Notes: a model not told the origin generated them from the sequence alone. Shown: positions 1-9,896, counted from the stretch's first letter. The stretch: 27,090 bases of DNA from Nemertoderma westbladi (GCA_032718475.1 JAUCBJ010006221.1:1-27090); one strand, 5' to 3'. Program-made: numbers and translations.

Positions 1-251
1 TGGAATAATTGTTTTACTAATTGATGTCTCACTCAACATGTGACGTGAAGCATCAAAGATATAAAGAATACTTCACTACATGATATAGACAACTGACATT
101 TAAAAATGTTAAGATGTACCTACATTGTACTTTGTAGCCAATACCTGTTTGGAATAACCTAACCATAAGCTTCAAGCCTTCACCTTTATATATCTTTAAA
201 TAAATTTTTTTCGATATGGAAATCGGCCGAAATCCTATATCTACTTTGTGA
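1..251. other. AT-rich non-coding stretch
   Basis: No long open frame, RNA gene or repeat is recognisable here. The sequence is AT-rich and ends where a 63-bp tandem duplication begins. Confidence 0.5.
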
Positions 252-382
252 GGCGAGCCACGAAAGTATGTGAGCTTAGCATACGGGTACCACTAGCTCA
301 ATCGGTGTGTCTGTTGTGGGGCGAGCCACGAAAGTAAGCGAGCTTAGCATACGGGTACCACTAACTCGAGCGGTGTGTCTGT
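252..382 (+). repeat. 63-bp tandem duplication (2 copies)
   Basis: Two copies, at 252-314 and 320-382, begin GGCGAGCCACGAAAGTA and end CGGTGTGTCTGT, with a 5-bp spacer. They differ at only a handful of positions. Each copy contains TAGCTCAATCGG or TAACTCGAGCGG, which resembles a tRNA A box, but no B box follows, so a SINE origin is only a guess. A diverged piece of the same motif appears on the minus strand near 22,750-22,777. Confidence 0.8.
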
Positions 383-1425
383 AGTTAGTTCTATTATCCT
401 GTTATTTTGTTGTTCTGTTATTCGGTTGATGTTATGTCGAATTATGTCAAATTTTAAACGTTAATAATCTATCCAATCTTGGTATACATGTAGTCTGGCA
501 AATGTTTAGAAATTTTCCAAGTTAAATTTGCGTGTGTCCTTCGAGAAGGTAAGATAAATTCAGTTGATTAATTAAATTAAAATAAATTAAGTTGGTTAGG
601 GCAAAACAGCATTTTCAACATGACTTTTAATGGAAATTAATTATTTTATAGAATATGAATAAATAATTATACTTAAAAATTATACAGTTGTAATCCCCAT
701 ACCCCATTTCATTATAGTTTTTAATTAGTTCAAGTTGATCTAAACGGAATTAAGTTATCAAAATGCATCCCGTCACTCTATACTTCCAGCTCCCACATTC
801 CTTGGCATACTTGCAATTACCTATTTAGTTGGGAACCAGTCCAATCATTTCACCGCTACTTGGCAACGGGTAATATTACATCTATGGGACATAGGTACTA
901 GTAGTGTAAAGTGACAGACTAATAAGCAGCTTGCTCTATCTCTCAAAATGATTGCCGAGTATTTAATCGTGATTCTTTAGAATAATTACTAAAATAATTT
1001 CGTTGAGGCATTGACATGATAAATTAATAGTCCAGTATCAATACTATCGGCATTAGGTAAGTTTTAATATTTTTTACAAATTGGGTCTCCTCTATGCCTA
1101 AAATTTAAAACACAAATTTCCTCTGCCTTTCATTAATCCTCAGTGCTCCTTTGGGTTGGCTCCTTTGGGTAGAAGTAGCTGCAAATTTGAAACATGAAGA
1201 GATAAATTTCCCCACAGGTTATCCTATCCAATACTAACACAGGTCATAACAATGATTTGTATTCAGTTAAGGAACTTCTGAAGTAAATGGCACTAGCAGC
1301 ATAGAAAAAGGGTTCCGGGGGTAATTTTTTAGCTACAAGATGATTTTACTTGATTTAATATGTAAGCGGATTCTATTCGGCTTCATTACCCACCAGAAAA
1401 TGGGACCAGTGGCATTTTAGCAATA
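383..1425. other. Non-coding stretch
   Basis: No gene is visible on either strand. The only structure noted is a 14-bp near-perfect tandem duplication of GCTCCTTTGGGT(T/A)G at 1145-1158 and 1159-1172. Confidence 0.5.
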
Positions 1426-2000
1426 TGTTGGGGATACGAGATTACCAATATTAATCTCGTCTCATAACCAACATTGGGGGGGCGACACAAGCCACAAAGC
1501 CACAGAGAGAGGTGAGAGGTCAAACCACAAGGCTAGCAGCGGGGGGAAACACTCACAGGGAGTGCCAAGGTGACAATTAGTATATTAGCCAATAGTGGGG
1601 AGGGAAGCACGTGATTTAGAGATAGGAAAGCATCCATTGGGTACAGAGGGCCAAAGTACAGTAAGAAGTGAAATCAATATCCGTGTGTGTTAATCATATA
1701 TTATCCTACATTACTGATTTACCGGTCAGTTGATTCAGTTACTCAGTTGCAGACCGGTCATAGTTAATGACCGTCACCGCCATTAACATCAGCAGTCAGT
1801 CTGTGCATTTTTATGCTATCATATATTCTGTATCATTACTATTTACTGTGCTATTATCATTTGAACTATCAACATTGAGAAACAACAGAAACTCTTATTG
1901 ATTTACCCAACGGCCTTCGGCCAAAGCAACTAGCACGACTGCCCAGCAGAATGGTGACGCGTACATATCTAACCCGGACGGGATCTCCGATCCCGTCACA
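1426..2000 (+). mobile_element. Possible solo LTR of a retrotransposon
   Basis: This 575-bp block begins TGTTGGGGATACGAG and ends GATCCCGTCACA, so it has the TG...CA ends of an LTR. The flanking pentamers CAATA (left) and TAATA (right) agree at four of five positions, as expected of an aged 5-bp target duplication. An 8-bp hairpin lies near the left end (ACGAGATT at 1436-1443 with AATCTCGT at 1453-1460). Another lies at the right end (ACGGGATC at 1978-1985 with GATCCCGT at 1989-1996). A GGCCTTCGGCC hairpin sits near 1911-1921. No primer-binding site or internal coding follows, so a solo LTR fits best. Without a second copy in the window this remains tentative. Confidence 0.4.
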
Positions 2001-3410
2001 TAATAATATTCTTCTTTCAATTTTAGTTCGTTGTTGTTGTGTAGCAATAACGGAAAGGTGGCAATGTGAAGTTCGTAATCTGTAAAGGCGTTGTAGTGGG
2101 GGATAATCGATTTTATAAACTAAATCATTCTCAATAATTAATTATTCATCCAGGGTAAATTTGTTAATCCTCTTATCAAGAGGTGCACTTCAAACCTAAA
2201 GTCAATAAGGAGATATCGTTTTGAAATTATAAGTAGAGTAGTTATGGGTTATTTGTCCGGCGCACCAGTTCGCAGTTGTGAGATCTGCTTGTGAGATACT
2301 TTGAAAGAAGATAGTGCCATCAGGTGTGTGTTACAAGAAAGGGAAGTGAATAAATGGATTACAAAGATAACGTTATATTCCAAGAAGGTTGAGCATCACA
2401 TATCTTTATCTATATTATATGGAATATGTATCCATAGGTTTCTATATCAGTGGATCAATTCAATATTTCTAGCTCCAGTTCATATCGATCTACAAAATCA
2501 ACCAGTACCCATTATAGTCCTATAAAATATATCATCTTAGTAAACTTTGATTAGGCAGTGCTATAATATTTCCTATAATTAATCATTTTGAAGAATTATG
2601 GTCCTTGATTAATTACGTTTCCTTGAATTCACATCGACTCCATCGGTACAGGGGAGTTTTCGTTTCTTGCATACTTAAATGGCAGCTAAATGTATATCAG
2701 TATAGTTCTGGGATAACCACATCAATAGGATGCATCACCACTACCCCCTCAGTTCGCGACCAGCCATGTAATTCCAATTAATTCATCTACATTGTGTCTT
2801 TTAATTATTAATAGTAACAATGTCTTGGCAAGATGTATTTTTCGAGGTGTTTGTTATTATACATTTATTATAGGAATAGAAGTGGTATGGATAAATTCTG
2901 GATGAGATTTTAATTTCAAGAAAAATTACGCGATTCCTAAATTTGTACACTACCCGGTTAAAAAGTATGCATGTGATAGGATTAGTCCTACAATTGCTCC
3001 AATAAAAGATAGTTATTTTCGGTAAAATTAACTTATCATTCGAGGTTAAGACCCCCTAGATCCCTTCCTATAAAAAATCGTGTCTTTTGGCAAACATTAC
3101 AGGAATGTCAGTTGCTGACCATCATGTCTTCTTTCACCAGCCATCTACCATATAGTACAATATAAATCATCAAAAGTACTAAACATGCTGAATTGTTCTA
3201 TGATAGTAGGTCTATTGGGATATACGAATCATATATAATTCCTATAGATTGTTGAAGGATTTTTTATTAATGATTTACTACCGAATATGCATAACGCCTC
3301 GTTAGTTAAGTGAAAACCATTTGTTATCCCTGGTATACATAGCATCAAGTGGCACAGTCGACTACTGCATGAAGATGTCTACAGAGATGATGGATAGCTG
3401 ATTGTTTTTA
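2001..3410. other. Non-coding AT-rich stretch
   Basis: No supported gene or repeat was seen. A 74-codon open frame at 2301-2525 has no recognisable motif and AT-driven composition, and is taken as chance. Confidence 0.5.
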
Positions 3411-3545
3411 TATTCTGCTTTTCTACTTTTCTATTTCCTTTTTTCTTTTTTTTCTACTTTTCTATTTCTATATTCTACTTTTCTACTTTTCTATTTCCTT
3501 TTTTCTTTTTTTCTACTTTTCTATTTCTATATTCTACTTTTTCGG
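3411..3545 (+). repeat. Pyrimidine-rich 60-bp tandem duplication
   Basis: Two near-identical 59-60-bp units (about 3411-3470 and 3471-3529) plus a partial third are built from TTCTACTTTTCTATTTC and runs of T with single C. The strand is almost purely pyrimidine, so it could adopt triplex-like structures. The phenylalanine- and leucine-rich frame across it is a compositional artefact. Confidence 0.8.
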
Positions 3546-4075
3546 AATTTTGCCAGACAGGAGTCTTTCAACGTCAGTCTTTATACGCCTTAGCTCAAAT
3601 TAAAATCAGACTAATTATAATTCCACGATGTGACCCACAATATCCAGTTGATCACCATAAATTGACATTTAAAAATTATTGGTATTTCATTTATTATTGT
3701 TTTAGGACTCCAGAAGTAATATCATCACAAAAAAATGCTCAATTTAAAGTGAATTCACTGAACCTGGAGAAACATGTGCCAGGAGAAACAACACGTAAAA
3801 CTCATGGCACTTGTTGACTAGCAGAGATTCTGTAAATTCTGGAATTTGAAAGCATTAATTAATTCGGGTACCTGGGTCAAACAAATAAACACGAGTAATA
3901 CTCATCATGATGTCACGAGCTTTATTTTAAGATTTGAGGATCATGTGGAACTTCTCCACCACTACTGTGATCCAGTGTTTGTGCAAACTGTGAGGCCTCT
4001 TACAAACTAAATTATACCTGTTCAAAGCATTGCCAATAATGAGCACTTGAGTGCAATTAAATACTTTAGATTAAA
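3546..4075. other. Non-coding stretch
   Basis: No gene or repeat is recognised between the pyrimidine repeat and the G tract. Confidence 0.45.
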
Positions 4076-4099
4076 GGGGGGGGGGGGGGGGGGGGGGGG
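4076..4099 (+). repeat. Homopolymer G tract (24 G)
   Basis: Uninterrupted run of 24 G, the longest of eight long G or C tracts in the window. The others are at 12,421; 12,531 (C); 19,537; 24,127; 24,842; 25,054 and 25,098. Such tracts can form G-quadruplexes and are prone to length error in assemblies. Confidence 0.95.
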
Positions 4100-4369
4100 A
4101 TAACAAAAAATATAACCACCTACCCTATTAGGCCAATAGTTTAACAGCGAAATTCAAATTTAAATATTATCTGATTTTCACACCAGAAGGGCGTAATTCC
4201 TGATTAAAATGAAGATATGGTATCATATTCACTATACATCGATAAAGTTCCTTATATCACATAGATGCTGCAAAAACAGAAGATTCAAGATTGTGCGAGT
4301 ATAGTAAGTATCTACGGTACCCAGGCTCATATACCACGTTCAACTTTAGTTGATTGCAGCAACTTCTCA
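4100..4369. other. Non-coding stretch
   Basis: AT-rich sequence after the G tract. No gene or repeat recognised. Confidence 0.4.
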
Positions 4370-4480
4370 AATTTTATTTGATTTATAAAACGTTTTTGAT
4401 GTGATTAACGCCCGCATTCCTCTTCTGATTGCGTCTGTACCACGGTAACCTAACCACCTATGCAGTGCATCCACCATCAC
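4370..4480 (-). CDS. Candidate terminal exon, function unknown
   Basis: On the minus strand a good 3' splice acceptor (TTATACTTTCAG) ends at 4481. It opens into a frame of about 37 codons that begins VMVDALHRWLGYRGTDAIRR and stops at 4367-4369. The residue mix (W, G, R, D, H) looks more protein-like than the AT-rich chance frames around it. An AATAAA hexamer overlaps the last codons. I recognise no family, and no upstream exon is identified. It may equally be chance or an exon of a lost gene. Confidence 0.2.
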
Positions 4481-4489
4481 CTGAAAGTA

Positions 4490-4799
4490 TAATGGGAACA
4501 TTTTGTGAAGTTGAATTATTGAATTATATCGCTGAGGAATTCTGCACAACTCAAAGATAAAAATTAATTACCTGATTTTATTCTCATATTATTTCATAAA
4601 TAGCTTTTACGCTTTCCTAACTACATATAGTAGTAGTTCAGGACGAGTAAAGTAATATATTATAAATATATACAATTGTTTCATAATAATGACTTTTATC
4701 CGTAGTTACTAAAAATTGCGAAAGGTAATATTTAAATTAAAATATAAAGTCAACTTTCGCCAAATAGTTCTAGGGGTCCTATTCAATATTCTATATTTT
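4490..4799. other. Non-coding AT-rich stretch
   Basis: Nothing recognised between the candidate exon and the minisatellite. Confidence 0.4.
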
Positions 4800-5131
4800 T
4801 CAACACTCGATATTTTTACTCTCGATATTTTTAACACTCGATATTTTTACTCTCGATATTTTTCAACACTCGATATTTTTACTCTCGATATTTTTAACAC
4901 TCGATATTTTTACTCTCGATATTTTTAACACTCGATATTTTTACTCTCGATATTTTTCAACACTCGATATTTTTACTCTCGATAATTTTCAACACTCGAT
5001 ATTATTCAACAGTCGTTATTTTCGATATTTTTCATCTCGCGTTATTTTTACTCTCGATATTTTTTAATCACGTTAATTTTCAACACTCGTTATTTTTACT
5101 CTCGATATTTTTCAAGTCTCGATATTTTTCA
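4800..5131 (+). repeat. TCGATATTTTT minisatellite
   Basis: Tandem array of a bipartite unit of about 32 bp. One half carries AACACTCGATATTTTT and the other ACTCTCGATATTTTT. The left two-thirds is nearly perfect. From about 4980 units decay (TCGATAATTTT, TCGTTATTTTC). The gradient suggests recent expansion on the left side. An open frame of about 70 codons that enters the array is a by-product of the repeat, not a gene. Confidence 0.92.
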
Positions 5132-5823
5132 CCATTACCTCCGTAGCAGCTTGTTGGCGTGCGGCGCAAGGACACCATCACACAAAGGGGGCGAAATCGC
5201 ACAACAGAGCTCAACAGCTGCCGAGTAGATTATTCTCTTCTCGCTAAACGAGAAATGTGAACTACGTTAACCTCCCTCGCTGCCCTCGATCGGTACATAA
5301 ATAAACACAGGTCATAACGCTGCAAAGTGCTACTTTGCACACAAGGATGTAAATAGTTATTACATTAACAATTATACCAAATATAACAATTATACATTTA
5401 TTATACAATTATTATACAAATCTATAATAATTTGCATGTGATTCACAACACATAAGAAATGGCAATAATATTGTAACAATTAGCTACAAATTTTTCCTCA
5501 AATATTCGCGAAAGTGAAATTACAACTTTCCAGCAATTACATTTAATTGGTTAAATATTTCCTGTAAATGACACATGTAACCCTGGTGATAGATGGTAAT
5601 CAGTGTCCTTGCTCTCTACTAAGCACGTTAACCACAATGTCAACGTGCTCAGATACCATCGAATGCACCAAGCCCAGGGCGCACATTGAGCAGTATAACT
5701 GCTACAGTACTAATTACATCTCATTAGATACATGTAAGCCATAACTTTTTCCTTTTAAAGTAAAATTAAATGGATATCAATTATTATTCATAGTAATTGT
5801 GTCTACGTTATATCTTTATAGTA
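5132..5823. other. Non-coding stretch with two hairpins
   Basis: No gene is seen. TGCAAAGT (near 5321) pairs with ACTTTGCA eleven bases on. A compound stem-loop at 5592-5660 has outer arms GATGGTA/TACCATC (5592-5598, 5654-5660) and inner arms AGCACGTT/AACGTGCT (5622-5629, 5642-5649). Nothing more can be said about function. Confidence 0.5.
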
Positions 5824-5824
5824 T

Positions 5825-5960
5825 CAAGGTCAACTAAAGCCTCTCTCCAAGAAAGGAGACCTCGGTGTACCAACAAACTATTGTGGGATCTGTCTGCTTG
5901 TGGTAGCTGCCAAAATACAACAAAATAATTCTATATAGAATTAGACCTCACATAGAGAAA
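5825..5960 (+). mobile_element. LINE fragment F: reverse transcriptase piece
   Basis: This 136-bp block is a diverged copy of 9004-9139 in element E, beginning AAGGTCAACTAAAGCCTCTC. It encodes a piece of RT finger domain (motif around PKKGD and the TNY.GI.LL segment). Substitutions and small indels break it. It ends about 50 bp from the 3' tail of copy A and reads in the opposite direction. It is a separate fragment rather than the other half of E, because both carry the same RT segment. Confidence 0.8.
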
Positions 5961-6009
5961 AAATAAAGACTTACCTGGCAAACTGTAAATGAGTTATCTG
6001 GTTGGAAAA

Positions 6010-6015
6010 GTTGTG
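6010..6015 (+). repeat. Possible target-site duplication of LINE copy A
   Basis: GTTGTG directly abuts the (CTA)n tail of copy A. The same hexamer is present at 8705-8710 and again at 8720-8725 beyond its 5' end. Six bases is short, so chance is possible. Confidence 0.35.
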
Positions 6016-6060
6016 CTACTACTACTACTAGGATCGGCATGCTGCATTGCAGCTGCATTT

Positions 6061-6846
6061 TTAAGAATGCTGTGCCGGCTTGTCAACAAAATTGCACCGC
6101 CACAACTCCCTATCACCCATGACATTTGCTAGATCATCCGCATCTTCAAGGCCACTGTCCTTTAAGATGCGTGTCAAGAAAGTCATGGGCTGTCCACCAT
6201 GCTTATTCACTCCATGAGGCTGCCAAACTACAAGATTATGCACTGGCTGGTCCTCACGGCGAAAGCAATGTCCTGCAAAGCGGAGGCGATTTTGTTCTAG
6301 TGTCAAGCTTGGGGGAACCAATGAGACACCTCCAATGTTATATAGTATCTGGTTGGAGATGTGTGCATTGTACTTGACACAATGAACCCGGCGTAGCATT
6401 CTTGTGAATGTGCCATCCAGAGATTTGGTGTCCTCAGCAGTCAGAGCCCAGCATGGACTCCCGTAGAGGAGTACTGGAACTACTGCTGCTCTAAATAATC
6501 GGACCTTAAGTTTCCGATTAATTCTCGGTGACTTCCAAATCCTGGAAAGCCTATTCAAGGCTGCCCATGCCTTTCCCTTACGTATTCGAAGGTCCTCACC
6601 TGACTTCCGGATCCATGATCCCAGGTAACAGAAGTCGTCCACATGCTCAAGCATACCATCCTTTGAGCATATGCTCATCCGATCAGAGACTTGCTGAGGA
6701 CTTTCAAAGTTAACTGTCAAAATTTTGGTCTTTCTGGAGTTAATAAAAAGACCAACACTAGAAGCAGCATGTTCTAATGAGCTGAGGAGCCGTTGGGCTC
6801 CCTCTAATGATTCTGAGAGTACTCCTAAGTCATCAGTCATCAGCAA
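6061..6846 (-). pseudogene. LINE copy A: RT thumb and C-terminal domain (frameshifted part)
   Basis: A 261-codon frame continuing the polymerase of copy A after the frameshift. It carries the part following the RT catalytic FADD box (the LGVLSES segment), the INSRKTKIL region and the CYLGSWI motif. The C-terminal domain follows, with an RLRFAGHC motif (about residue 190) and a final stretch ending PAQHS before the stop at 6061-6063. In an intact element it would be the same polypeptide as 6833-8626. Here a 7-bp tandem duplication puts it in another frame, so the element cannot make a full-length polymerase. Part of the original reading can be seen in copy B, which lacks the duplication. Confidence 0.9.
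6829..6842 (-). repeat. 7-bp duplication breaking the RT active-site motif
   Basis: GTCATCA occurs twice in tandem (6829-6835 and 6836-6842). Copy B has it once. The insertion falls immediately after the codons for the catalytic FADD motif and shifts the frame, ending the upstream frame at 6833. Confidence 0.9.
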
Positions 6847-8674
6847 AGTCTAGATCAGTTAGGTACTTGGCAGGATTTCCTCGATTTCTGGACCCAGTAG
6901 GTGGAGTTATCATCACCCCATCATCATTATGATGATCAAAGGACATGCGTAGAACATAGTCAAGCACAATAATGAACAAGAATGGTGCAAGTGTGTCTCC
7001 TTGGAGGACGCCCCATAACACTTCAAATGGTTCTGTGTCACCATCAACAGTAGACACAAATATGGTCGAACCATCGTATACTGATCTGATTGCTGCAATA
7101 ATTTCATCAGGAATCCCATATAATGAAAGTATGCTGAACATACGTGAGCGAGAGACTGAATCAAAGGCCTTGAAGAAGTCAACAAAGATAACAGCCAGAT
7201 GCCAGTCTTTCTTTTTTGATAATTCTTCAATTATCCTTCTAAGTGCCAAAATGGGCTCCATGGTCCCACGATTTTTACGGAACCCATTCTGATTTCCACG
7301 GAGCAGTCTCTCAATGGGATCCCTGATGCGATTTAATAGAATCCTATTGTATAGCTTTGCAGCAATCGAGATCAATGAGATTCCCCGAAAAGAACCATAG
7401 AGTGTTAGGTTGCCCTTCTTGGGAACTGGCACCAACTTATTTGTTTTCATTTCTTGTGGGACTCTTGTTGTTCGGTACATGTCTACTATGATGGGATAGA
7501 TGAGCTTTAAACACTCAGGTATTTTAAAGACCTCAGGGGGAACACCATCTACTCCACTGGCACGATTGGTCTTAATGCTCTTTGCAGCAGCCTTCACTTC
7601 TGCAAAGGAGATATCGCCAATGGGAATATCTGGGAGTACAGACTCAGACACTTTTACTTCTATAAAGTTATCAGGCAATACCCTGTCATTATTGAGGAGC
7701 TTTTCAAAGTGGGCTTTCCAACCATTGAGGCGATCAGCTGGTGATTCAGCCTTAACCTTGGTGATTGGTTGGCTTTTCCGCCCAGTAAGCAAATTGATCG
7801 ATTTCCATGCCTGGGATGATTGCCTGCTGTCGTCAGCATCATTGATGGCATCAACCTGTTGGTTTATTAGCTCCTGTAGATTAACAGAGTACTGCCTGTT
7901 CAGGGACCTAGATGCAGCCTTAACTGCATTCTTGGCCGCTGTAGTCTGTTTGAGTCGGGACTCTTTCTGCGCCTTATGAAGGTCATTTCGGCACTTCTGA
8001 ATTTTGTTGTCAGTCCAGGGGGCCCTTTTCCTGTTTCGAGGGTATACAGGAACTGTTTCTGCAGCTGCTAACTTAACTGCTTCTGTAAAGGCAGTATAGC
8101 CCTCACAGTGATCTGCCGCCTCAGAGGCAAGAGCCTCATACCTGTTGCTCAGCTGTAGTGTGAAGCTGGATCTCACACTTGGCTGTTGCAACAGAGAGGA
8201 CCAGTCATGCCGCGGCAAGGCAGATTTCGTTGTTCTGCTAGCACGCAGACTTAGTCTTACCTTGGCCACAATAAGGCGGTGATCACTGGAGAAGGGTCGA
8301 AGTGTAAATGCATTACAGTCTTGTATAGAGCTCCTGTATTTTCTACGAAACAGAATATGGTCTATCTGGGACTTGTGACCACTGGGTCCACTATGAGTCC
8401 ATAGCTTTCCAGTTCGCGTCTTGAACTGGGTTCCAGCCGAAAACAATCCATTTCCAGAGATAAAATCCTGAAGATGGACAGAATTTCGGTTAACACTATT
8501 GCTATAGACCCAAGGCGATGAAGGTGATTGATGCAGACTCGCATTAAAGTCTCCCAGGAATGTTAAGAATGCATGCTGATCCACTCCATCAGTAGCTGCT
8601 TGTAGATTGTGGTAGAAATTTTCCACCTCCTCTACAGGGGCAACACTAGTTGGAGAGTAGTTGGAAAAGATGTG
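6833..8674 (-). pseudogene. LINE copy A: endonuclease (partial) and reverse transcriptase
   Basis: Long open frame of a non-LTR retrotransposon polyprotein. Counting from a GTG codon at 8626, GDFNA (residues 25-29), QIDHIL (87-92) and SDHRLI (114-119) are APE-type endonuclease motifs with the expected Asp, Asn and His residues. A basic linker follows. The RT has the NRASGVDGVP segment (354-363), PKKG (402-405), FVDFFKAFDS (481-490, first catalytic Asp), LQGD (541-544) and FADD (594-597, the catalytic Asp pair). The frame is open upstream of 8626 to a TAG at 8675-8677. That upstream part still reads as endonuclease (IFSNYSPTSVAP), so 8626 is not a true start. The stop right after FADD comes from the 7-bp duplication. 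Confidence 0.92.
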
Positions 8675-8700
8675 CTAAGGGGCACCTCAAAGCTAAAATA

Positions 8701-8730
8701 ACGTGTTGTGAAATAACGTGTTGTGAAATG
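8701..8730 (+). repeat. 15-bp tandem duplication at a LINE-LINE junction
   Basis: ACGTGTTGTGAAATA (8701-8715) is followed by ACGTGTTGTGAAATG (8716-8730). It lies exactly where minus-strand copy A ends and plus-strand copy E begins, so it may be an insertion scar. Confidence 0.75.
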
Positions 8731-9514
8731 GAAAGATCACTTCAGCAACTTGCTTAGGTAGCCAACAAACATAGAGGTCAGCCCTACAAGGAAAATATAT
8801 GACAAGACGATACCTATAAAATCAGGGGACTCCACACCCACTGAACTACAAAGAAGCATTAAAAGCATGTCCAATAATAAAGCGAGTGGATTAAAGCAAA
8901 TCCCTGCAGAGCTCTGGAAAACAGGAGTGCTAAACAGACCATTATTGGATGTTTGCAACCTGATGCTGAAAGGGGAAAAGCCACCACCAATTTGGACTAA
9001 AGGTCAACTAAAGCCTCTCCCCAAGAAAGGAGACCTCGGCATACCAACAAACTATCGTGGGATCTATCTGCTTGTAGTAGCTGCCAAAATATACAATAAA
9101 ATTATTCTATATAGGATTAGGCCTCACATAGAGAAACTACTGCGTAAGAGCCAAAACGGATTTCGACCAAATAGATCAACAATAGCTCAGATACTTGCAC
9201 TATGGAGACTGATTGAAGGAATTAAGTCAAAGAATCTCCCCGCAGTCATGACTTTTGTGGACTTCAAGAAGGCATTCGGATTAAGATTCAGTGGGCACTG
9301 CTGGAAGTAAAAATGAGGTCATACAAAATCTACTTTTATGGCAACCAACTCATGGAAAGCGTAGCCGTGGACGACCGGCTATAACATATATAGATCAACT
9401 TGAAAGGGATACTGAACTTGAGAGAAAATAAATTGTGACAACTATGGAGAATCAGGAAGCCTGGAAGGATCTCATTTCCATTGTCTGAGTTCGCTCGACC
9501 TAGTAGTAGTAGTA
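8729..9514 (+). mobile_element. Non-LTR retrotransposon copy E, internally deleted
   Basis: A plus-strand element related to but distinct from copy A. It begins inside the connector upstream of RT (WKDHFSNLL at 8729, then a stop at 8759) and continues through the RT fingers. It then jumps from the FVDFKKAF box (ending about 9277) directly to the C-terminal RFSGHCW motif, so RT palm, thumb and most of the C-terminal region are missing. The 3' end is CGACC followed by (TAG)n at 9501-9514, nearly the same terminus as copy A. Fragment F at 5825-5960 belongs to this family. Confidence 0.88.
8867..9310 (+). pseudogene. LINE copy E: RT finger domain fused to C-terminal remnant
   Basis: A 147-codon frame. 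Residues 4-20 hold the KASGLKQIPAELWKTG segment, 52-55 PKKG, 61-69 the TNYRGIYLL motif, 96-104 SQNGFRPNR and 130-137 FVDFKKAF with one catalytic Asp. After residue 137 the sequence continues at the C-terminal RFSGHCW motif, joined in frame across a large deletion. A 2-bp loss just before the stop at 9308-9310 shifts the frame. The rest of the C-terminal domain continues in another frame to about 9490, with further stops at about 9430 and 9486. It starts after the native N-terminus; coding-like sequence exists upstream. It cannot be functional. Confidence 0.88.
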
Positions 9515-9812
9515 TCAAAATTATTTATAAAATAATAAGTTATTCGAATATGCATACTAAATCTACAACAACAATTATATTGTAAACACTTATGTGGTAC
9601 TTTAAACCACAAATTTAAACAAATAAGCTACACGCAATAATAGCAATATCAAAAAAGCATGTATATGTATTATCTCCTAACAAACTGAGCAAAAAATAAA
9701 CTTCTATATATATAAAATTTATTGACATATAAAATAATATTTTATTTATAGGAAGTTGAAATGAAATCAAAATTTAGGAAATTGTACTATGAATGCGAAT
9801 AACATATTTAGT
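9515..9812. other. AT-rich non-coding stretch
   Basis: No gene or recognised repeat was seen between the E tail and the 21-bp GC-rich array. Confidence 0.45.
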
Positions 9813-9896
9813 ACCGGAACGGTGTCCTAGGTGACCGGACCGGTGTCCTAGGTGACCGGACCGGTGTCCTAGGTGACCGGACCGGTGTCCTAGCTG
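9813..9896 (+). repeat. Four-copy 21-bp GC-rich tandem repeat
   Basis: Four units start at 9813, 9834, 9855 and 9876. Each consists of ACCGGACCGGTGTCCTAG plus a GTG or CTG end. The first unit has ACCGGAACGG. The unit contains the inverted ACCGG-A-CCGGT core. The array is conspicuously GC-rich against AT-rich flanks. Confidence 0.95.

Larger units (their letters stand above)
6016..8704 (-). mobile_element. Non-LTR retrotransposon copy A (APE endonuclease + RT)
   Basis: A 2.7-kb element on the minus strand, truncated at its 5' side inside the endonuclease. It reads endonuclease C-terminal half, linker, reverse transcriptase and C-terminal domain, then a 3' end with TGCAGCTGCA and GCATGC words and a (TAG)n tail (complement of 6016-6029). 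Copy B (26,110-27,090) is a close relative, judged by eye to be about 95 percent identical. Copies C and D are very short 3' ends of the same family. Clade assignment (RTE-like or related) would need a phylogeny. Two defects inactivate it: a 7-bp duplication at the FADD motif and a stop in the endonuclease. Confidence 0.93.

Noticed and set aside
3402-3593. Hydrophobic 63-codon frame resembling a membrane protein
   Set aside because: It is produced by the pyrimidine-rich duplication (F, L, Y, S only).
4716-4928. 70-codon plus-strand frame
   Set aside because: It consists mostly of the TCGATATTTTT minisatellite; no independent coding evidence.
6126-7979. Plus-strand open frames opposite LINE copy A
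   Set aside because: Antisense shadows of the minus-strand polyprotein. The same shadow recurs at copy B (26,214 and 26,611), as expected of a repeat.
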